Assembly: GCA_028283655.1 (NCBI GenBank)
Contig: JAPWKE010000003.1
Span: forward strand, 558,001-622,000
Direction of reading: 5' to 3'
DNA length: 64,000 nt
Origin: Acidobacteriaceae bacterium
Lineage (GTDB): Bacteria; Acidobacteriota; Terriglobia; Terriglobales; Acidobacteriaceae
Below the pieces are notes generated by a model. The model made no database searches and was not told the DNA's origin. It saw nothing but the letters and a program-made list of their open reading frames with translations. Positions 33,497 to 43,364 of the stretch are shown here, piece by piece; position 1 is the first letter of the stretch, and each line of letters opens with the position of its first letter. The position numbers were made by a program, and so were the translations under genes.

Positions 33497-36400
33497 TAGA
33501 CCGCCTCCGCGAGTGTTTCGCCGTGCGGTTGCAGCGGCCGGTTGCGATGGATGAGAAGGTACGCCGCGGGCACGATGAAGATGGTCGCCAGCACCGAGAA
33601 GGAGAGTCCGCCAATGATGGCGCGTGCCAGCGGAGCATACTGCTCAGAGCCTGCTTCGAGAGCAAGCGCCATGGGGATCATGCCGAGGATGGTGGCGAGG
33701 GAGGTCATCATGATGGGACGCAGACGAACGCGGCACGCAGTGGCAGCTGCCTCTTCGATAGGCATGCCCTCCAGGCGTAGCGCTCGTGTGAACTCTACGA
33801 TGAGGATGGAGTTGGAGACGACGATGCCGGTCATCATCACAACGCCCATCAGGCTCATGACGTTGAGCGTCGTGTGCGTGAGGAGCAGGAACAGCACCAC
33901 ACCCGCGAGCCCAGGAGGGATCGCCAGCAGGATGATGAGCGGGTCAAGGAACGAGGAGAACTGCGCCATCAGCACGAGATACACGAGGATGACCGCGAGG
34001 ATGAGTCCAACGCCGAAGCTTGTGAAGGACTTGTGCATCCCATCGACCGCGCCGCGTGTGGTGACGATGAGGCCATGTGGGATGGGGGTTGCGTCAACAA
34101 CCTTCTGCACGCGTTTCGCCGTGCCGGCAAGGTCTTCGGTGGAGGGTGAAACGTAGAGGTCGATAACGCGGCGGATCTGGTAGTGGTCCACTTCTGTCGG
34201 TGTCGTGACCTCTGTGATCGTCGTTGCTGCTCCAAGGTTGGTGTCAGACTTTGACCCGCGTGCCGGGGTTGCCATGAATGGGTTGGAGGTTGCCGCACCG
34301 AGGTTCCGTGCCGTGAGAGGAATCTGCTGGAAGTCGGTGAGAGACTTCACCGCACTTTCGGGATACTGCACGGTGAGCAGATAGTTGTTGCCACTCTTGG
34401 GATCGACCCAGTACGTTGGCGCGATCATGCCGTTGGAACTGAGCGCGGTGATGACGTTGTCGATAACTTCCTTCGAGTCGAGCCCGAGACGTGCGGCGAT
34501 CTCGCGGTTCACATCGAGACGAAGGCCCGGGTAGTTGACGTCCTGCGGGATCAGAACGTCGGAGACGCCCTTGACGTTACGCAACTTCGCCGCAAGCGTT
34601 GCTGCCGTAGCGTAAGCCTGCTGCAGGTCCTTGCCGCCGACCTGAATGTCGATCGGTGCAGGCATACCCATATTCACAACCGAATCGACGAGGCCGCCGG
34701 TCTGGAAGTAGGTGCTGAGTTCAGGCAGATCGTCGCGAAGCTTGGCGCGTACCTTGTCGATGTAATAGAAGCTCGACTTGGAATGCTCTTCCTTGAGCGA
34801 GACCTGCACGAACGCCGTGCTCATCGTGGAGTTCGGTGTGTAGATCGCTGAGAAGTCCGGCGTGATGCCGATGTTGGAGACGATCATGTTGAGGTCCTTG
34901 GCCGGGACCACGGAGCGGATGTCGCTTTCAACGCGTGCGATGTACTTATCCGTCAGTTCGATGCGCGTGCCAGCCGGAGCTTTCACGTTGATGACAAACT
35001 GTCCGGGATCCGTACGCGGGAAGAACGACATACCGAGGAATGGGAAAAGCGACAGCACACACGCAATGACGATGCCTGAGATCGCGAGTACACGCTTCGG
35101 ATGTTTGAGCGCGCGTCGGATGGCGCGGTCGTAGTGCATGAGGCAACGGTCGTACGCCTGGTTGAAGCGACGTACGAATCGTTGGAAGAGGCTGATGCCG
35201 TCGTGGTGTCCAATCTCATGATGCACGTTCTTGATGAACTTCGCGCAGAAGAGCGGAACGACTGTCATGGCCGAGGTATAGCTGGCAAGGATGGAGAGCA
35301 CAACGGCCAGCGCCAGAGCGACGAAGAGGAAGCGGCTGACGCCGTAGAGGAAGATGACAGGAAAGAAGACGATAGCTGTTGTGAACGTAGCGGCGAGCAC
35401 AGGCAGCGTAACTTCGCGACCGCCGATCTCTGCGGCCTCGCGTGCTGGTTTCCCCATCTCCATGTGACGGAAGATGTTTTCGAGCACGACCACGGAGTCG
35501 TCGATGAGTCGTGAGAACGCAAGTGCCAGTCCGCCAAGCACCATCGAGTTGATCGTCATGCCGAGCATGTTGAGCACGATGAACGCAGCGAGTGCTGACA
35601 GCGGAATGGAGAGCATCACTGCGATCGTCGCCTTGCCGTTACCAAGGAAGATGAGAATCATCGACGCGATCAGCACCAGGCCGATAAGACCTTCAGAACC
35701 CAAATTCTTGATCGCGGTTTTGACGAAGACAGACTGGTCGAAGACCACCTTCGCTTTCAGCGTGGAGGGAATGTCGAGCAGGTGTTTGAGTGCTTCTCGA
35801 ATACCGTTGACGACGGAGATGGTGTTGGAGCCGCCACCTTGTTTCAGGATCGGCAGGTACACCGACTTCTGCCCATCAATGCGGACAATGTTTGTCTGGA
35901 TTGCGCTGGCGTCCTTGGCATAGCCAATGTCGGAGATGAGCAACTGTCCGTTGCCGACAGTGCGCAGCGGAAGACGATCGATCTCCTGCGTCGTCGGCAG
36001 CTGCGAGTTGGTGTAGATGTTGTAATCCTTGGGTCCGATGCGGACGTCACCAGCAGGAAGGATAGCGTTTGCAGAGTTCAGTGAACGTACGACATCCATC
36101 GGCGAGAGCTGATGCGCTTCAAGCTTGATGGGGTCGACGTAGACCTGAATCTGGCGATACTTGCCACCGAAGGGCTGAGGCACAGAGGCACCGGGAACAT
36201 TGGCGATCTGGTTGCGAACGGTATATTGGCCAAGATCGTGAAGCTGGGTCTCATTCAGCCCCGCGCCCTTGAGCGTGATGAGGCAAACGGGCAGCGAACT
36301 GGCGTCGAACTTCAACACCACGGGAGGAAGTGTGCCGGGTGGCAATCTTCTCAACTGCGCCATGGCCAGGTTGGAGATCGTGCCAACGGCTGCGTCGGCG

Positions 36401-36693
36401 CTGGTGCCGGGCTGGAAGTAAACCTTGATGAGCGAGACGCCGGTGAGCGAGCGCGACTCGATATGGTCAATGCCTGAGCCGAGTGTGAAGAAGCGTTCGA
36501 AGGGGTTGGTGATCGTGGCTTCAACCTGCTCGGGCGGCATACCGTTGTAAAAGGTGGCCACGACGACGACAGGAATGTCGATCTGCGGGAAGAGGTCGAC
36601 GGGCATGCGTGCGATCGTGGTGGACCCGACAACGGCCACGACCAGGCACATCATGATGATGAAGAAGGGGTACTTGATGGAGAAGCCTGACAT
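33496..36693 (-). CDS. RND efflux permease (HAE1/AcrB type)
   Basis: The 1065-residue inner-membrane protein shows the RND layout: TM1 near residue 8-28, two large periplasmic loops, and two groups of membrane helices (about 335-540 and 870-1040). FSRLIDDSVVVLENIFRH in the TM4 region carries the paired Asp residues used in proton relay, and the second half has the matching GIVVSNSILIVEF. FFPRTDPGQFVINVKAP opens the second loop. It drives proton-dependent export of small molecules. Encoded directly between the adaptor (one-base spacing) and the TolC gene (one-base overlap). Substrate is unknown; residues with an HAE1-like pattern favour organic compounds over metals. Confidence 0.95.
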   Translation of the reverse strand: MSGFSIKYPFFIIMMCLVVAVVGSTTIARMPVDLFPQIDIPVVVVATFYNGMPPEQVEATITNPFERFFTLGSGIDHIESRSLTGVSLIKVYFQPGTSADAAVGTISNLAMAQLRRLPPGTLPPVVLKFDASSLPVCLITLKGAGLNETQLHDLGQYTVRNQIANVPGASVPQPFGGKYRQIQVYVDPIKLEAHQLSPMDVVRSLNSANAILPAGDVRIGPKDYNIYTNSQLPTTQEIDRLPLRTVGNGQLLISDIGYAKDASAIQTNIVRIDGQKSVYLPILKQGGGSNTISVVNGIREALKHLLDIPSTLKAKVVFDQSVFVKTAIKNLGSEGLIGLVLIASMILIFLGNGKATIAVMLSIPLSALAAFIVLNMLGMTINSMVLGGLALAFSRLIDDSVVVLENIFRHMEMGKPAREAAEIGGREVTLPVLAATFTTAIVFFPVIFLYGVSRFLFVALALAVVLSILASYTSAMTVVPLFCAKFIKNVHHEIGHHDGISLFQRFVRRFNQAYDRCLMHYDRAIRRALKHPKRVLAISGIVIACVLSLFPFLGMSFFPRTDPGQFVINVKAPAGTRIELTDKYIARVESDIRSVVPAKDLNMIVSNIGITPDFSAIYTPNSTMSTAFVQVSLKEEHSKSSFYYIDKVRAKLRDDLPELSTYFQTGGLVDSVVNMGMPAPIDIQVGGKDLQQAYATAATLAAKLRNVKGVSDVLIPQDVNYPGLRLDVNREIAARLGLDSKEVIDNVITALSSNGMIAPTYWVDPKSGNNYLLTVQYPESAVKSLTDFQQIPLTARNLGAATSNPFMATPARGSKSDTNLGAATTITEVTTPTEVDHYQIRRVIDLYVSPSTEDLAGTAKRVQKVVDATPIPHGLIVTTRGAVDGMHKSFTSFGVGLILAVILVYLVLMAQFSSFLDPLIILLAIPPGLAGVVLFLLLTHTTLNVMSLMGVVMMTGIVVSNSILIVEFTRALRLEGMPIEEAAATACRVRLRPIMMTSLATILGMIPMALALEAGSEQYAPLARAIIGGLSFSVLATIFIVPAAYLLIHRNRPLQPHGETLAEAV

Positions 36694-37938
36694 TTATTTG
36701 CCCTCCGCATCTGCGATTGCCGATGGCTTGGGAGTCACTGTCTGGCCTTCGGTGTAAGCGCCAAGGTTGGTCGCGATGATGCGGTCACCTGCGTTGAGAC
36801 CGGAGACGATCTCGATGCGGTTTGCGGTGGAGATGCCCGTCTGCACATCGCGCTTGACGATATGGTTCCCGCTGTCGATGAGCATGACAAAGGCATGTTG
36901 GTTGCTGGTGTCGACAGCGGTAATCGGTACCGCGAGAGCATTGCCTGCACGATGAATGTCGAGCATTACCTGCGCGTACATGCCAGGCGTGATGGAGTGG
37001 TCTTTGTTCGGTACATCCACTTCGACCTGCATGGTGCGCGTGCTGGGATCGAGTGCTCCTGTGGAGCGTGTGACTGTGCCCTGGAAGCTGCGATGCAGCG
37101 CGCCGACGTTGATGTTGGCGATATCTCCATCGTGGACGAAGCTGGCGAGCGACTCAGGCACCGGCAGGCGAAGTCGTAGCACATCAACCGAGGCGACCTT
37201 CACGACAGGCGCTGCGGTTGCGTTAGATGTCCCTGCCTGGATCAGGGCGCCGGGGTCTGCATAGCGTGCGGTGATGATGCCGCTGAAGGGCACGGTGATG
37301 CGCGAGTAATCCGCCATCGACGAGACCTGCGTACGTTGCGCCTGCGAAACATTCAGCGCCTGTTGCGAGGCTGCGAGGCTGGCCTTGGCCGCTTCAACGG
37401 CCGACTCTGAAGCGCGATCACGGGCGCGGGCGTTGTCGAGTTCCTGCTCGGCAATAATGCCGGGCTGCATCTTCGAGGCATCCGCGAGACGTTGCGCGGC
37501 AGAGTGCAGCGCGACGTGGTCCGCCTCCGCGCGTGCGAGTTCGCCGCGAGCATGAGCAATGCCTTCTCGCGACTGCGCAACGCCTGCGGTTGCGCCAACC
37601 ACCTGCGCGTTCAACTCGGGCACATCCAGTGTGGCAACCACCTGGCCCTGCTTTACGCGGTCGCCGATGTCGATCGTGATGGAGCGGATGTAGCCCGCGA
37701 CCTTGGCATGCAGTTCGACCTCTTCCCACGGAAGAAACTGTCCGGCGACGGTCAGTTTGTTGGCGAGTGCGGTCCGCTTTGCCGTGACGACGGGAGCGAC
37801 GGGAGCGGTTTCCTGCGAAGGCTGGTCGCCTTCTTGCGAGTGGCAACCGGCAAGGGTAAGTGCGGCAATAGCGATAGCCGTGAAAGCAGCGGCTGCAGCA
37901 AGAGGACGGTCAGCGATGGACAGACGGAAAGTAGGCAT
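36694..37938 (-). CDS. RND efflux periplasmic adaptor lipoprotein
   Basis: The ATG at 37938 gives a 414-residue protein with a lipoprotein signal (hydrophobic 13-30, lipobox TLAGC with Cys32). The in-frame TTG at 37974 would add 12 residues and is less likely. The mature part follows the membrane-fusion plan: a lipoyl half-motif (VELHAKVAGYIRSITIDIGDRVKQGQVVATLD, about 70-105, in the long form of the motif), an alpha-helical hairpin rich in Ala and Glu (about 105-190), the second lipoyl half (ITVPFSGIITARYADPGALI) and beta-barrel and membrane-proximal domains (about 230-400). It links the RND permease to the TolC-type channel and is the first gene of that operon. Confidence 0.92.
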   Translation of the reverse strand: MPTFRLSIADRPLAAAAAFTAIAIAALTLAGCHSQEGDQPSQETAPVAPVVTAKRTALANKLTVAGQFLPWEEVELHAKVAGYIRSITIDIGDRVKQGQVVATLDVPELNAQVVGATAGVAQSREGIAHARGELARAEADHVALHSAAQRLADASKMQPGIIAEQELDNARARDRASESAVEAAKASLAASQQALNVSQAQRTQVSSMADYSRITVPFSGIITARYADPGALIQAGTSNATAAPVVKVASVDVLRLRLPVPESLASFVHDGDIANINVGALHRSFQGTVTRSTGALDPSTRTMQVEVDVPNKDHSITPGMYAQVMLDIHRAGNALAVPITAVDTSNQHAFVMLIDSGNHIVKRDVQTGISTANRIEIVSGLNAGDRIIATNLGAYTEGQTVTPKPSAIADAEGK

Positions 37939-38130
37939 GAGTTTTTGGGCGCTCTTGGGCAAAGTAGGGAACAACGTACTCGCGATTGAGACACCGAAAC
38001 GGTGCCTGCTTATCGCGCAGAGATGCGAGTGGAATGCCTGCAGTACCGCACAGAGATCAGCAACGCAGAAGGCGCAGAACAGCGTTCCAAAGCGAACGCT
38101 GAACAGAGCGCACAGCGGTGGCTGAGCGGT

Positions 38131-38487
38131 TTACAGGCGTGACGAAGCTGGAGGGGGCCTTGCGAGTTGCCGCTTGCGATATCCTTCACGCGCCACAGCG
38201 ACCACAGGGCGGGGTTCGCTGACGACGAGCACCGCCACCGCAGCTACGAACGCTGCAAAGGCCGTGGCAAACGCCGTGGTGAGATCAATGGCAGGTAAGG
38301 CAAAATCCAGCGTCGCAAACTCGGCACGCGCAGCTTTCATGCTGGCGATCGGGTGCTGTCGCTGAGGATGTGGCTTGTACCAGGAGGTCTTGGCGATCAG
38401 CGCAAAAGCGACCACAAGCAGACAAAGCAGCGCGCCAGAGAAAAGGCGGCGGTTCGTCCTGCGATCGGCGGATGCGATAGGTCGCAC
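38131..38487 (-). CDS. Small two-helix membrane protein
   Basis: The 118-residue frame starts at a GTG and holds two hydrophobic segments: about 15-31 (LFSGALLCLLVVAFALI) and about 68-88 (AFATAFAAFVAAVAVLVV). The linker between is basic with several His. I know no matching family. It lies about 190 bp upstream of the adaptor gene on the same strand, so it could be expressed ahead of the efflux operon. No clear ribosome binding site is present, so the call is uncertain. Confidence 0.42.
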   Translation of the reverse strand: MRPIASADRRTNRRLFSGALLCLLVVAFALIAKTSWYKPHPQRQHPIASMKAARAEFATLDFALPAIDLTTAFATAFAAFVAAVAVLVVSEPRPVVAVAREGYRKRQLARPPPASSRL

Positions 38488-38534
38488 GGGAGAAGTGTAG
38501 CACGCATATCGCGAGGCGACTGAAGTGAACGTGA

Positions 38535-38573
38535 AACGCCCCGCAGACTATCTTGCTGAGTCTGCGGGGCGTT
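38535..38573. terminator. Terminator hairpin downstream of the LssY-C fusion gene
   Basis: A 15-bp perfect stem is formed by 38535-38549 and 38559-38573 (core CGCCCCGCAGACT) with a nine-base loop, 15 bp past the stop of the minus-strand gene at 38589. A T-rich tail (GGGTTTTC) lies on the plus-strand side; the minus side has only scattered T. Confidence 0.7.
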
Positions 38574-38588
38574 GGGTTTTCTCGAAAG

Positions 38589-41576
38589 TTAGAAGGTGAA
38601 GGCAATGCCCATCGTGGCGCGCTGCTGGAAGAACTTCTTGTCCGGGCTTTCATGGAAGATGAGGGCGTCGTAGTCGCCCTGGAGGTCATCCGGAATCGCT
38701 TCCTCGTAAGAGTCGCGGATGATCTGCGGGTTCTTCGACCAGGTCTCTCGCCAATCCATGCGCACCATGATGCGCGGCGTCACGCGGTACTTGATGCCTG
38801 CACCGTACTCGAGTCCGGGTTGGAAGATGCCACCGCCATCGAGCGGCGGCGTGTTGCCGAAGTCAAACGCTGCTTTGAAGAGGCCGATGTTCTTCAACCC
38901 GAGCGTGTACACGCCGGCGGGCTTCTTCAGCGGCGCGTCCGAGAGTGCGATCAACTGCAGCACCGGACCCGCAGCGATGTACGGACGCCAGCGTGAGGTC
39001 GGCGGACGGAAGTGAATGAGTGTGTTGTATTCGAACTGCCGTGTCACAAGGCCAACCGTCTCAGACGCTTCGTCAATCACCGCGTCGTCGACGTTCGTAT
39101 CATTGCCCGGCACAGCGATGCTAATGCCGTTGAGCCTGTACTTGCCCTGCTGGCGGAAGTAGCCGAACTCGTTCGACACCCACTTCCAGCTGTTCAGCGT
39201 GACGGTGAAGCCTGCGGTCCATCCATCGCCCACTTCATCGCCAAAGCCTGCAACATAGGTTGGGTTCGCGGGGTCATCTGGAACCAGCGCAATGAGATCG
39301 CTCTCTAGCGAAGCATTGCGGAAGCGGATGTAGCCACCGTGCAAGGCAATTTCGTAATGCGGCGGAGCCCAACGCTGGGCAGCGGTCATAGTTGTTTCGC
39401 GCTGCAGCACTTCCTTGGCCTCGCGGTGATCCTGCGGTTCGCCGTAGGCCAGCGAAGGATCCGCTTCGGAGGCTTCCGTGCGATACCAGGAGCCAAGGCT
39501 TCGTGGAGCATCCTTTTCATGCAGAAAGCCACGCACCTTGATGCCGCCATCGACGCCCTGGTAGACCACGTTGCCGCGGTAGATGTCGTTGCGCAGCGTC
39601 AGCATGGTGTTGCGGATGCTGCGTTCGAAGAGGTTCGGGCGAACGGCTGGTGTCGGGAAGGTGATGTGCGGCTGTTCGCAGCCGTTCATCTGCAGCACGG
39701 CGGTTTCTCCGTCGGTGCGCAGGCGATCGCCGGTGGAGTTATACGCGTCGAGCGGAACCCACGGACGCTCGACCATCTGCAGACCATCGACACAGTGTGT
39801 GAAGACGAGGTCATTCACCACCTTGCTGCGTTCGTTGTCGATGTAGTGATCGATGACATGGATGAGCGTCCTCTTCTTTCGCGAGAACGCGATGCCTGTG
39901 TCCTGCGTGCTCGAGGCCGTCAGCACAGGGACGCCTTCATAGCGAAGGCCCGTGTCGAAGATGCGAAGATGATGCCGCGAGTTGAAGGTGTTGGTCGTCT
40001 TCGTAAAGGTGTAGAGCGGTTCTTTGCCGTTGAGCAACAGCATAGACATCGGCGCTTCGCGATAGACCTCTGTGCCCGAGACCGAGCGCATCGTGGAGAA
40101 GGTCGACGCGGCTGTCAGCGTGTCGGCTTTGACCCATCCCGCAGAGGTGAACGCGCGCGCGACCTCAGCAGGTGTACCGAGGAAGACGAGGTTCGTCAGA
40201 TCCGAAGGATGATTGCCCGTCTGCGTCGCCGTGCGGTAGGGAAGCGACTTTACCATCGCGGCAAGCCCTGCCTGATCCGCAGAGACGGTGAGTGGAATGG
40301 AGGGCGTGAAGGTCGTTTCCGTAATGACCGGCGCGGCGAAGCGCATGATCATCTCCGTCCCGGCAGGGTAGAGAATTTCAGACTCCGCAAAGCCGAGCAC
40401 CGCTGTACCGGAGGCCTGCAGCGCGATGTACGCGATGGGGTCGACCTGCGCGAGGGCAACGATCTTTCCTTCAGCCGAGTGGCCCAGAGTTCCCGTGGCG
40501 CGCACGCCGTGGATCACGCCTTTGCTGTCCACGCTCTCGTTCGCATTGTCCACAGCCACGATGTACGCGTCGATGGGCATGGAGGCTGCTGCCGGAGGCT
40601 TCGCTGTGGTGAAGTGCAGAGCTAGTGCGGCACGCTCGTGACCCATGCCATAGTGAACGCCATGGGCTTCCACGATCGTTCCGTCGATGGTGGTGCCCTG
40701 CGGCAGATACAGCTTGCCGCCGATCATCGCGGGCGTAATCAATACAGCTTGAATGCTCTGGCCTACCTTGGCCGTGCGCGAGTTCAGCGGAGCGAGCAGG
40801 CGAACGGTCAGCCGTGTGTCAGCAGGAATGCCTTCGGTTGTTTGCAGGGAGGCGCGAGAGATCGTTTCTGTCTTCTCGCCTTCGTGCAGCACAACATTCT
40901 CGCTATCCAGCGTCCATGTCACCTTCGTGGCCTCGGTGCTTACCGGCTGCAGGTACGCTGTGCCGGTGGGCAGCAGTTGCAGCGTTCGCGGGCCAACCTT
41001 ATAGATGCGGTTCAGTAGTGGTGCCCCGGTCACTTCTGCCAGCGTATACGTCTGCTCGCTTCCGTTGCTGTTACGGACATGAAGCGTCTGGCCGTCCACC
41101 GTAGGATTGCTGGCACCCGTCAGCACAGCGCGAATCGCCTGCGCGTCGGCGATGTAAATCGTCGGCTTGCCATCCTGCTCACCTGTAAGGAAAAAGACGG
41201 GGAGTCCATGCTCATCATGGGCTTCTTTGAAGGCTGGCGCCATCATTGGAAGCGCCCCAAGCGTGTGTCGCTCGCCTGTGTCGATGTCATACAGGCGAAG
41301 CTGAGGGCCTTGCTCGCCCTTGCTTCCCGCAGGTGTCACAACAAGCGCGCTCTCACCGGCTTCCGCGAGCCAGCCCAACCGGCCGTGCGCGGTAACGGTA
41401 TGGGGTTTGCCGTCCACCGTTGCAACAACCTTGCCGTCGCTGTGCCCAGGGGCAATCGCGACAGTGAGGGAAGTGGCCTTCGGCGGAGCCGTTTGGGCCT
41501 GCAGATTCAGTGACATCACGAAAAGAGCCGCAGCTCCGCATTGATAGGCAATTTTCCGTTGCATCGTCTTGCTCAA
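38589..41576 (-). CDS. LssY-C domain protein fused to an outer-membrane beta-barrel
   Basis: The 995-residue protein has a signal peptide (cleavage near LQAQ), an N-terminal beta-rich part (about 35-240), and a segment ADTRLTVRLLAPLNSRTAKVGQSI (about 255-345) resembling the extracytoplasmic part of TrbI-type proteins. Then comes an LssY C-terminal domain (about 430-640): NLVFLGTPAEVARAFTSAGW, EPLYTFTKTTNTFNSRHHLRIF, TGIAFSRKKRTLIHVIDHYID. The last 250 residues alternate aromatic beta strands (IALHGGYIRFRNAS, WTAGFTVTLNSWKWVSNEFGYF) and end in ATMGIAFTF, as in small outer-membrane barrels. LssY-C is known mainly as an add-on of membrane phosphatases; joined to a barrel it would be surface-linked. 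No partner lies in operon; function unknown. Confidence 0.78.
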   Translation of the reverse strand: MSKTMQRKIAYQCGAAALFVMSLNLQAQTAPPKATSLTVAIAPGHSDGKVVATVDGKPHTVTAHGRLGWLAEAGESALVVTPAGSKGEQGPQLRLYDIDTGERHTLGALPMMAPAFKEAHDEHGLPVFFLTGEQDGKPTIYIADAQAIRAVLTGASNPTVDGQTLHVRNSNGSEQTYTLAEVTGAPLLNRIYKVGPRTLQLLPTGTAYLQPVSTEATKVTWTLDSENVVLHEGEKTETISRASLQTTEGIPADTRLTVRLLAPLNSRTAKVGQSIQAVLITPAMIGGKLYLPQGTTIDGTIVEAHGVHYGMGHERAALALHFTTAKPPAAASMPIDAYIVAVDNANESVDSKGVIHGVRATGTLGHSAEGKIVALAQVDPIAYIALQASGTAVLGFAESEILYPAGTEMIMRFAAPVITETTFTPSIPLTVSADQAGLAAMVKSLPYRTATQTGNHPSDLTNLVFLGTPAEVARAFTSAGWVKADTLTAASTFSTMRSVSGTEVYREAPMSMLLLNGKEPLYTFTKTTNTFNSRHHLRIFDTGLRYEGVPVLTASSTQDTGIAFSRKKRTLIHVIDHYIDNERSKVVNDLVFTHCVDGLQMVERPWVPLDAYNSTGDRLRTDGETAVLQMNGCEQPHITFPTPAVRPNLFERSIRNTMLTLRNDIYRGNVVYQGVDGGIKVRGFLHEKDAPRSLGSWYRTEASEADPSLAYGEPQDHREAKEVLQRETTMTAAQRWAPPHYEIALHGGYIRFRNASLESDLIALVPDDPANPTYVAGFGDEVGDGWTAGFTVTLNSWKWVSNEFGYFRQQGKYRLNGISIAVPGNDTNVDDAVIDEASETVGLVTRQFEYNTLIHFRPPTSRWRPYIAAGPVLQLIALSDAPLKKPAGVYTLGLKNIGLFKAAFDFGNTPPLDGGGIFQPGLEYGAGIKYRVTPRIMVRMDWRETWSKNPQIIRDSYEEAIPDDLQGDYDALIFHESPDKKFFQQRATMGIAFTF

Positions 41577-41856
41577 CCTTATCCAGTGGGGTTCTTTTTT
41601 ACCCTACGCCAACTTTGTCGCAAGACGAACCCCACCAAGGTGTCAGTGGCAAAGTTGTACTTCGTTTATCGACCAATTCGCAGACTTGTTGCGTTTTCCA
41701 TGTCGAAGGCCACGAGAGCGGGACATGGGGGAGGCTCGCTGTCCGGGTAGATCGTCGTAGGGCGGACATGCTATTTTTCATGCGTCGGAAAAATCCCAGT
41801 GGACGCGCGCGGAACGGATAACGCTGTCCATTTCGTCGGCCCATAAAGGACACGCC

Positions 41857-43329
41857 ATGAACGCAGAACAGAACTCCCGCAGAAGATTCCTCAAGGGCGC
41901 ATCCGCGCTGTCGCTGGTAGCCATGCCCGGCGTGTTGACTGCAAAGACGCTCTCTACGTCATCTGCGCCAGAGACCGCAACGCCTGGCGGTCAGCGTGCA
42001 CAGATAAACGTGCGCGACCTGGGCGCGACCGGGGACGGGAAGACCAAAGATACGTTGGCGTTGCAGCAGGCGCTGGATCGTTGCAATCTGCTTGGTGGCG
42101 GCGAGGTCCTCGTTCCGCCGGGTGAGTATCTGACCGGTGCGCTCTTCCTACGCTCGAACACCACCCTGCATCTGCAGGAGGGAGCAAGCCTGCTCGGCTC
42201 GCCCGACATCAACGACTATCCCTTGACGCAGGTGCGCTGGGAAGGCCGTTTTATCAAGGGCTACGGCGCGTTCATCAACGCGAACTCTGCGGAGAACGTA
42301 ACGATCACAGGGAAAGGCCGCATCCTTGCCAGTCCAGCTATTCCTGGTCGCGTTCGCAATGCAGACGGCTCCGAGATCGTGCGACCACCTGCGGGAACAC
42401 CTCACGGCCCCACCTCCAGCAACAGGGTTGCGCGCCGCGACATTATTCGCAACCCCGCGCTGATGGAGTTCACACGCGTCCGCAACCTGCTCGTCGAAAA
42501 CATCTACACACAGGGCAACGATATGTGGTCGACGCACCCACTGTTCTGCGAGAACGTCACCTTCCGCAACCTCACCATCATCAGCGGTGCAGACGGCATC
42601 GATGTGGACTCGTGCAAGCATGTGCGCATCGACAACTGCACCTTCGAGACGAAGGATGACTGCATCTCGCTGAAGAGCGGGCGCGGCATGGAAGGCAACG
42701 TGATCGGCGTTCCCTGCGAAGACGTCCACGTCTCGAACTGCACCTTCAACGACTCTGGCTTCGCCTGCATCGGCATCGGTAGTGAGGCCTCAGGCGGCGT
42801 TCGCAATCTGCTCGTCGAGCACTGCAAGTTCACCGGCGCGCGCAGCTATGCCATCTATATCAAGAGCCGCATTGGCCGTGGAGCCTTCATCGAAGACCTC
42901 ACATTCAATGATCTCGACGTTTCAAATACAAGGCAGGGCTTCCTTCGCTTCAACCAGACGGGCAGCGGGTTGCAGGACCCCGCACCTGTGGCCGGGATGG
43001 ACGGCGTTCCTCACTTTGCACGCTTCAAGTTCACCAACATTCGCGTGACGGACGTTCCCGTTCTCGTACAGGCGGATGAGATTGACGGTGACAAGCCTCT
43101 GGATGGTCTTCTGCTGAAGAACATCAGCGGTACGTGCGCAAAGGGAATGTTGTTGGCAAACATCAAGAACGCTGACCTGAGCGAGATCCACGTCACCGGC
43201 TTCACCGGCCCGTTGCTGAGCACGTACAACGTCACCGGCAAGGGCCTGGCGAACGCCGCAACGCTTGAAGCACCAAAGCCAACACCACCGACTCCGCCGC
43301 TGCAACCGCCCTATGTGCTCGGACAATAA
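41857..43329 (+). CDS. Tat-exported polygalacturonase-like enzyme, GH28
   Basis: The 490-residue protein begins with a twin-arginine signal (SRRRFLKG, residues 7-14). A right-handed beta helix starts with INVRDLGATGDGKTKDTLALQQALD, the common GH28/pectate-lyase-like opening. GH28 catalytic features include GADGIDVDSC (Asp249, Asp251) and TKDDCISLKSG (Asp267, Asp268). Then GIGSEASGGV stands where polygalacturonases have GHG, and YAIYIKSR is the RIK-type arm. The missing His of the GHG loop is common in exo-acting or rhamnogalacturonan enzymes. It cleaves galacturonan-type pectin. AAAGGA precedes the ATG. It is followed by the CE15 gene with 35 bp between, probably one operon. Confidence 0.9.
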   Translation: MNAEQNSRRRFLKGASALSLVAMPGVLTAKTLSTSSAPETATPGGQRAQINVRDLGATGDGKTKDTLALQQALDRCNLLGGGEVLVPPGEYLTGALFLRSNTTLHLQEGASLLGSPDINDYPLTQVRWEGRFIKGYGAFINANSAENVTITGKGRILASPAIPGRVRNADGSEIVRPPAGTPHGPTSSNRVARRDIIRNPALMEFTRVRNLLVENIYTQGNDMWSTHPLFCENVTFRNLTIISGADGIDVDSCKHVRIDNCTFETKDDCISLKSGRGMEGNVIGVPCEDVHVSNCTFNDSGFACIGIGSEASGGVRNLLVEHCKFTGARSYAIYIKSRIGRGAFIEDLTFNDLDVSNTRQGFLRFNQTGSGLQDPAPVAGMDGVPHFARFKFTNIRVTDVPVLVQADEIDGDKPLDGLLLKNISGTCAKGMLLANIKNADLSEIHVTGFTGPLLSTYNVTGKGLANAATLEAPKPTPPTPPLQPPYVLGQ

Positions 43330-43364
43330 CTGTCGGCAAAAGGCGAAGAACACGAGAGGCATGG

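Noticed and set aside
39339-40625. 428-codon plus-strand open frame inside the LssY-C fusion gene
   Set aside because: Antisense shadow with no family motif; the minus strand encodes a continuous 995-residue protein with a signal peptide and barrel.
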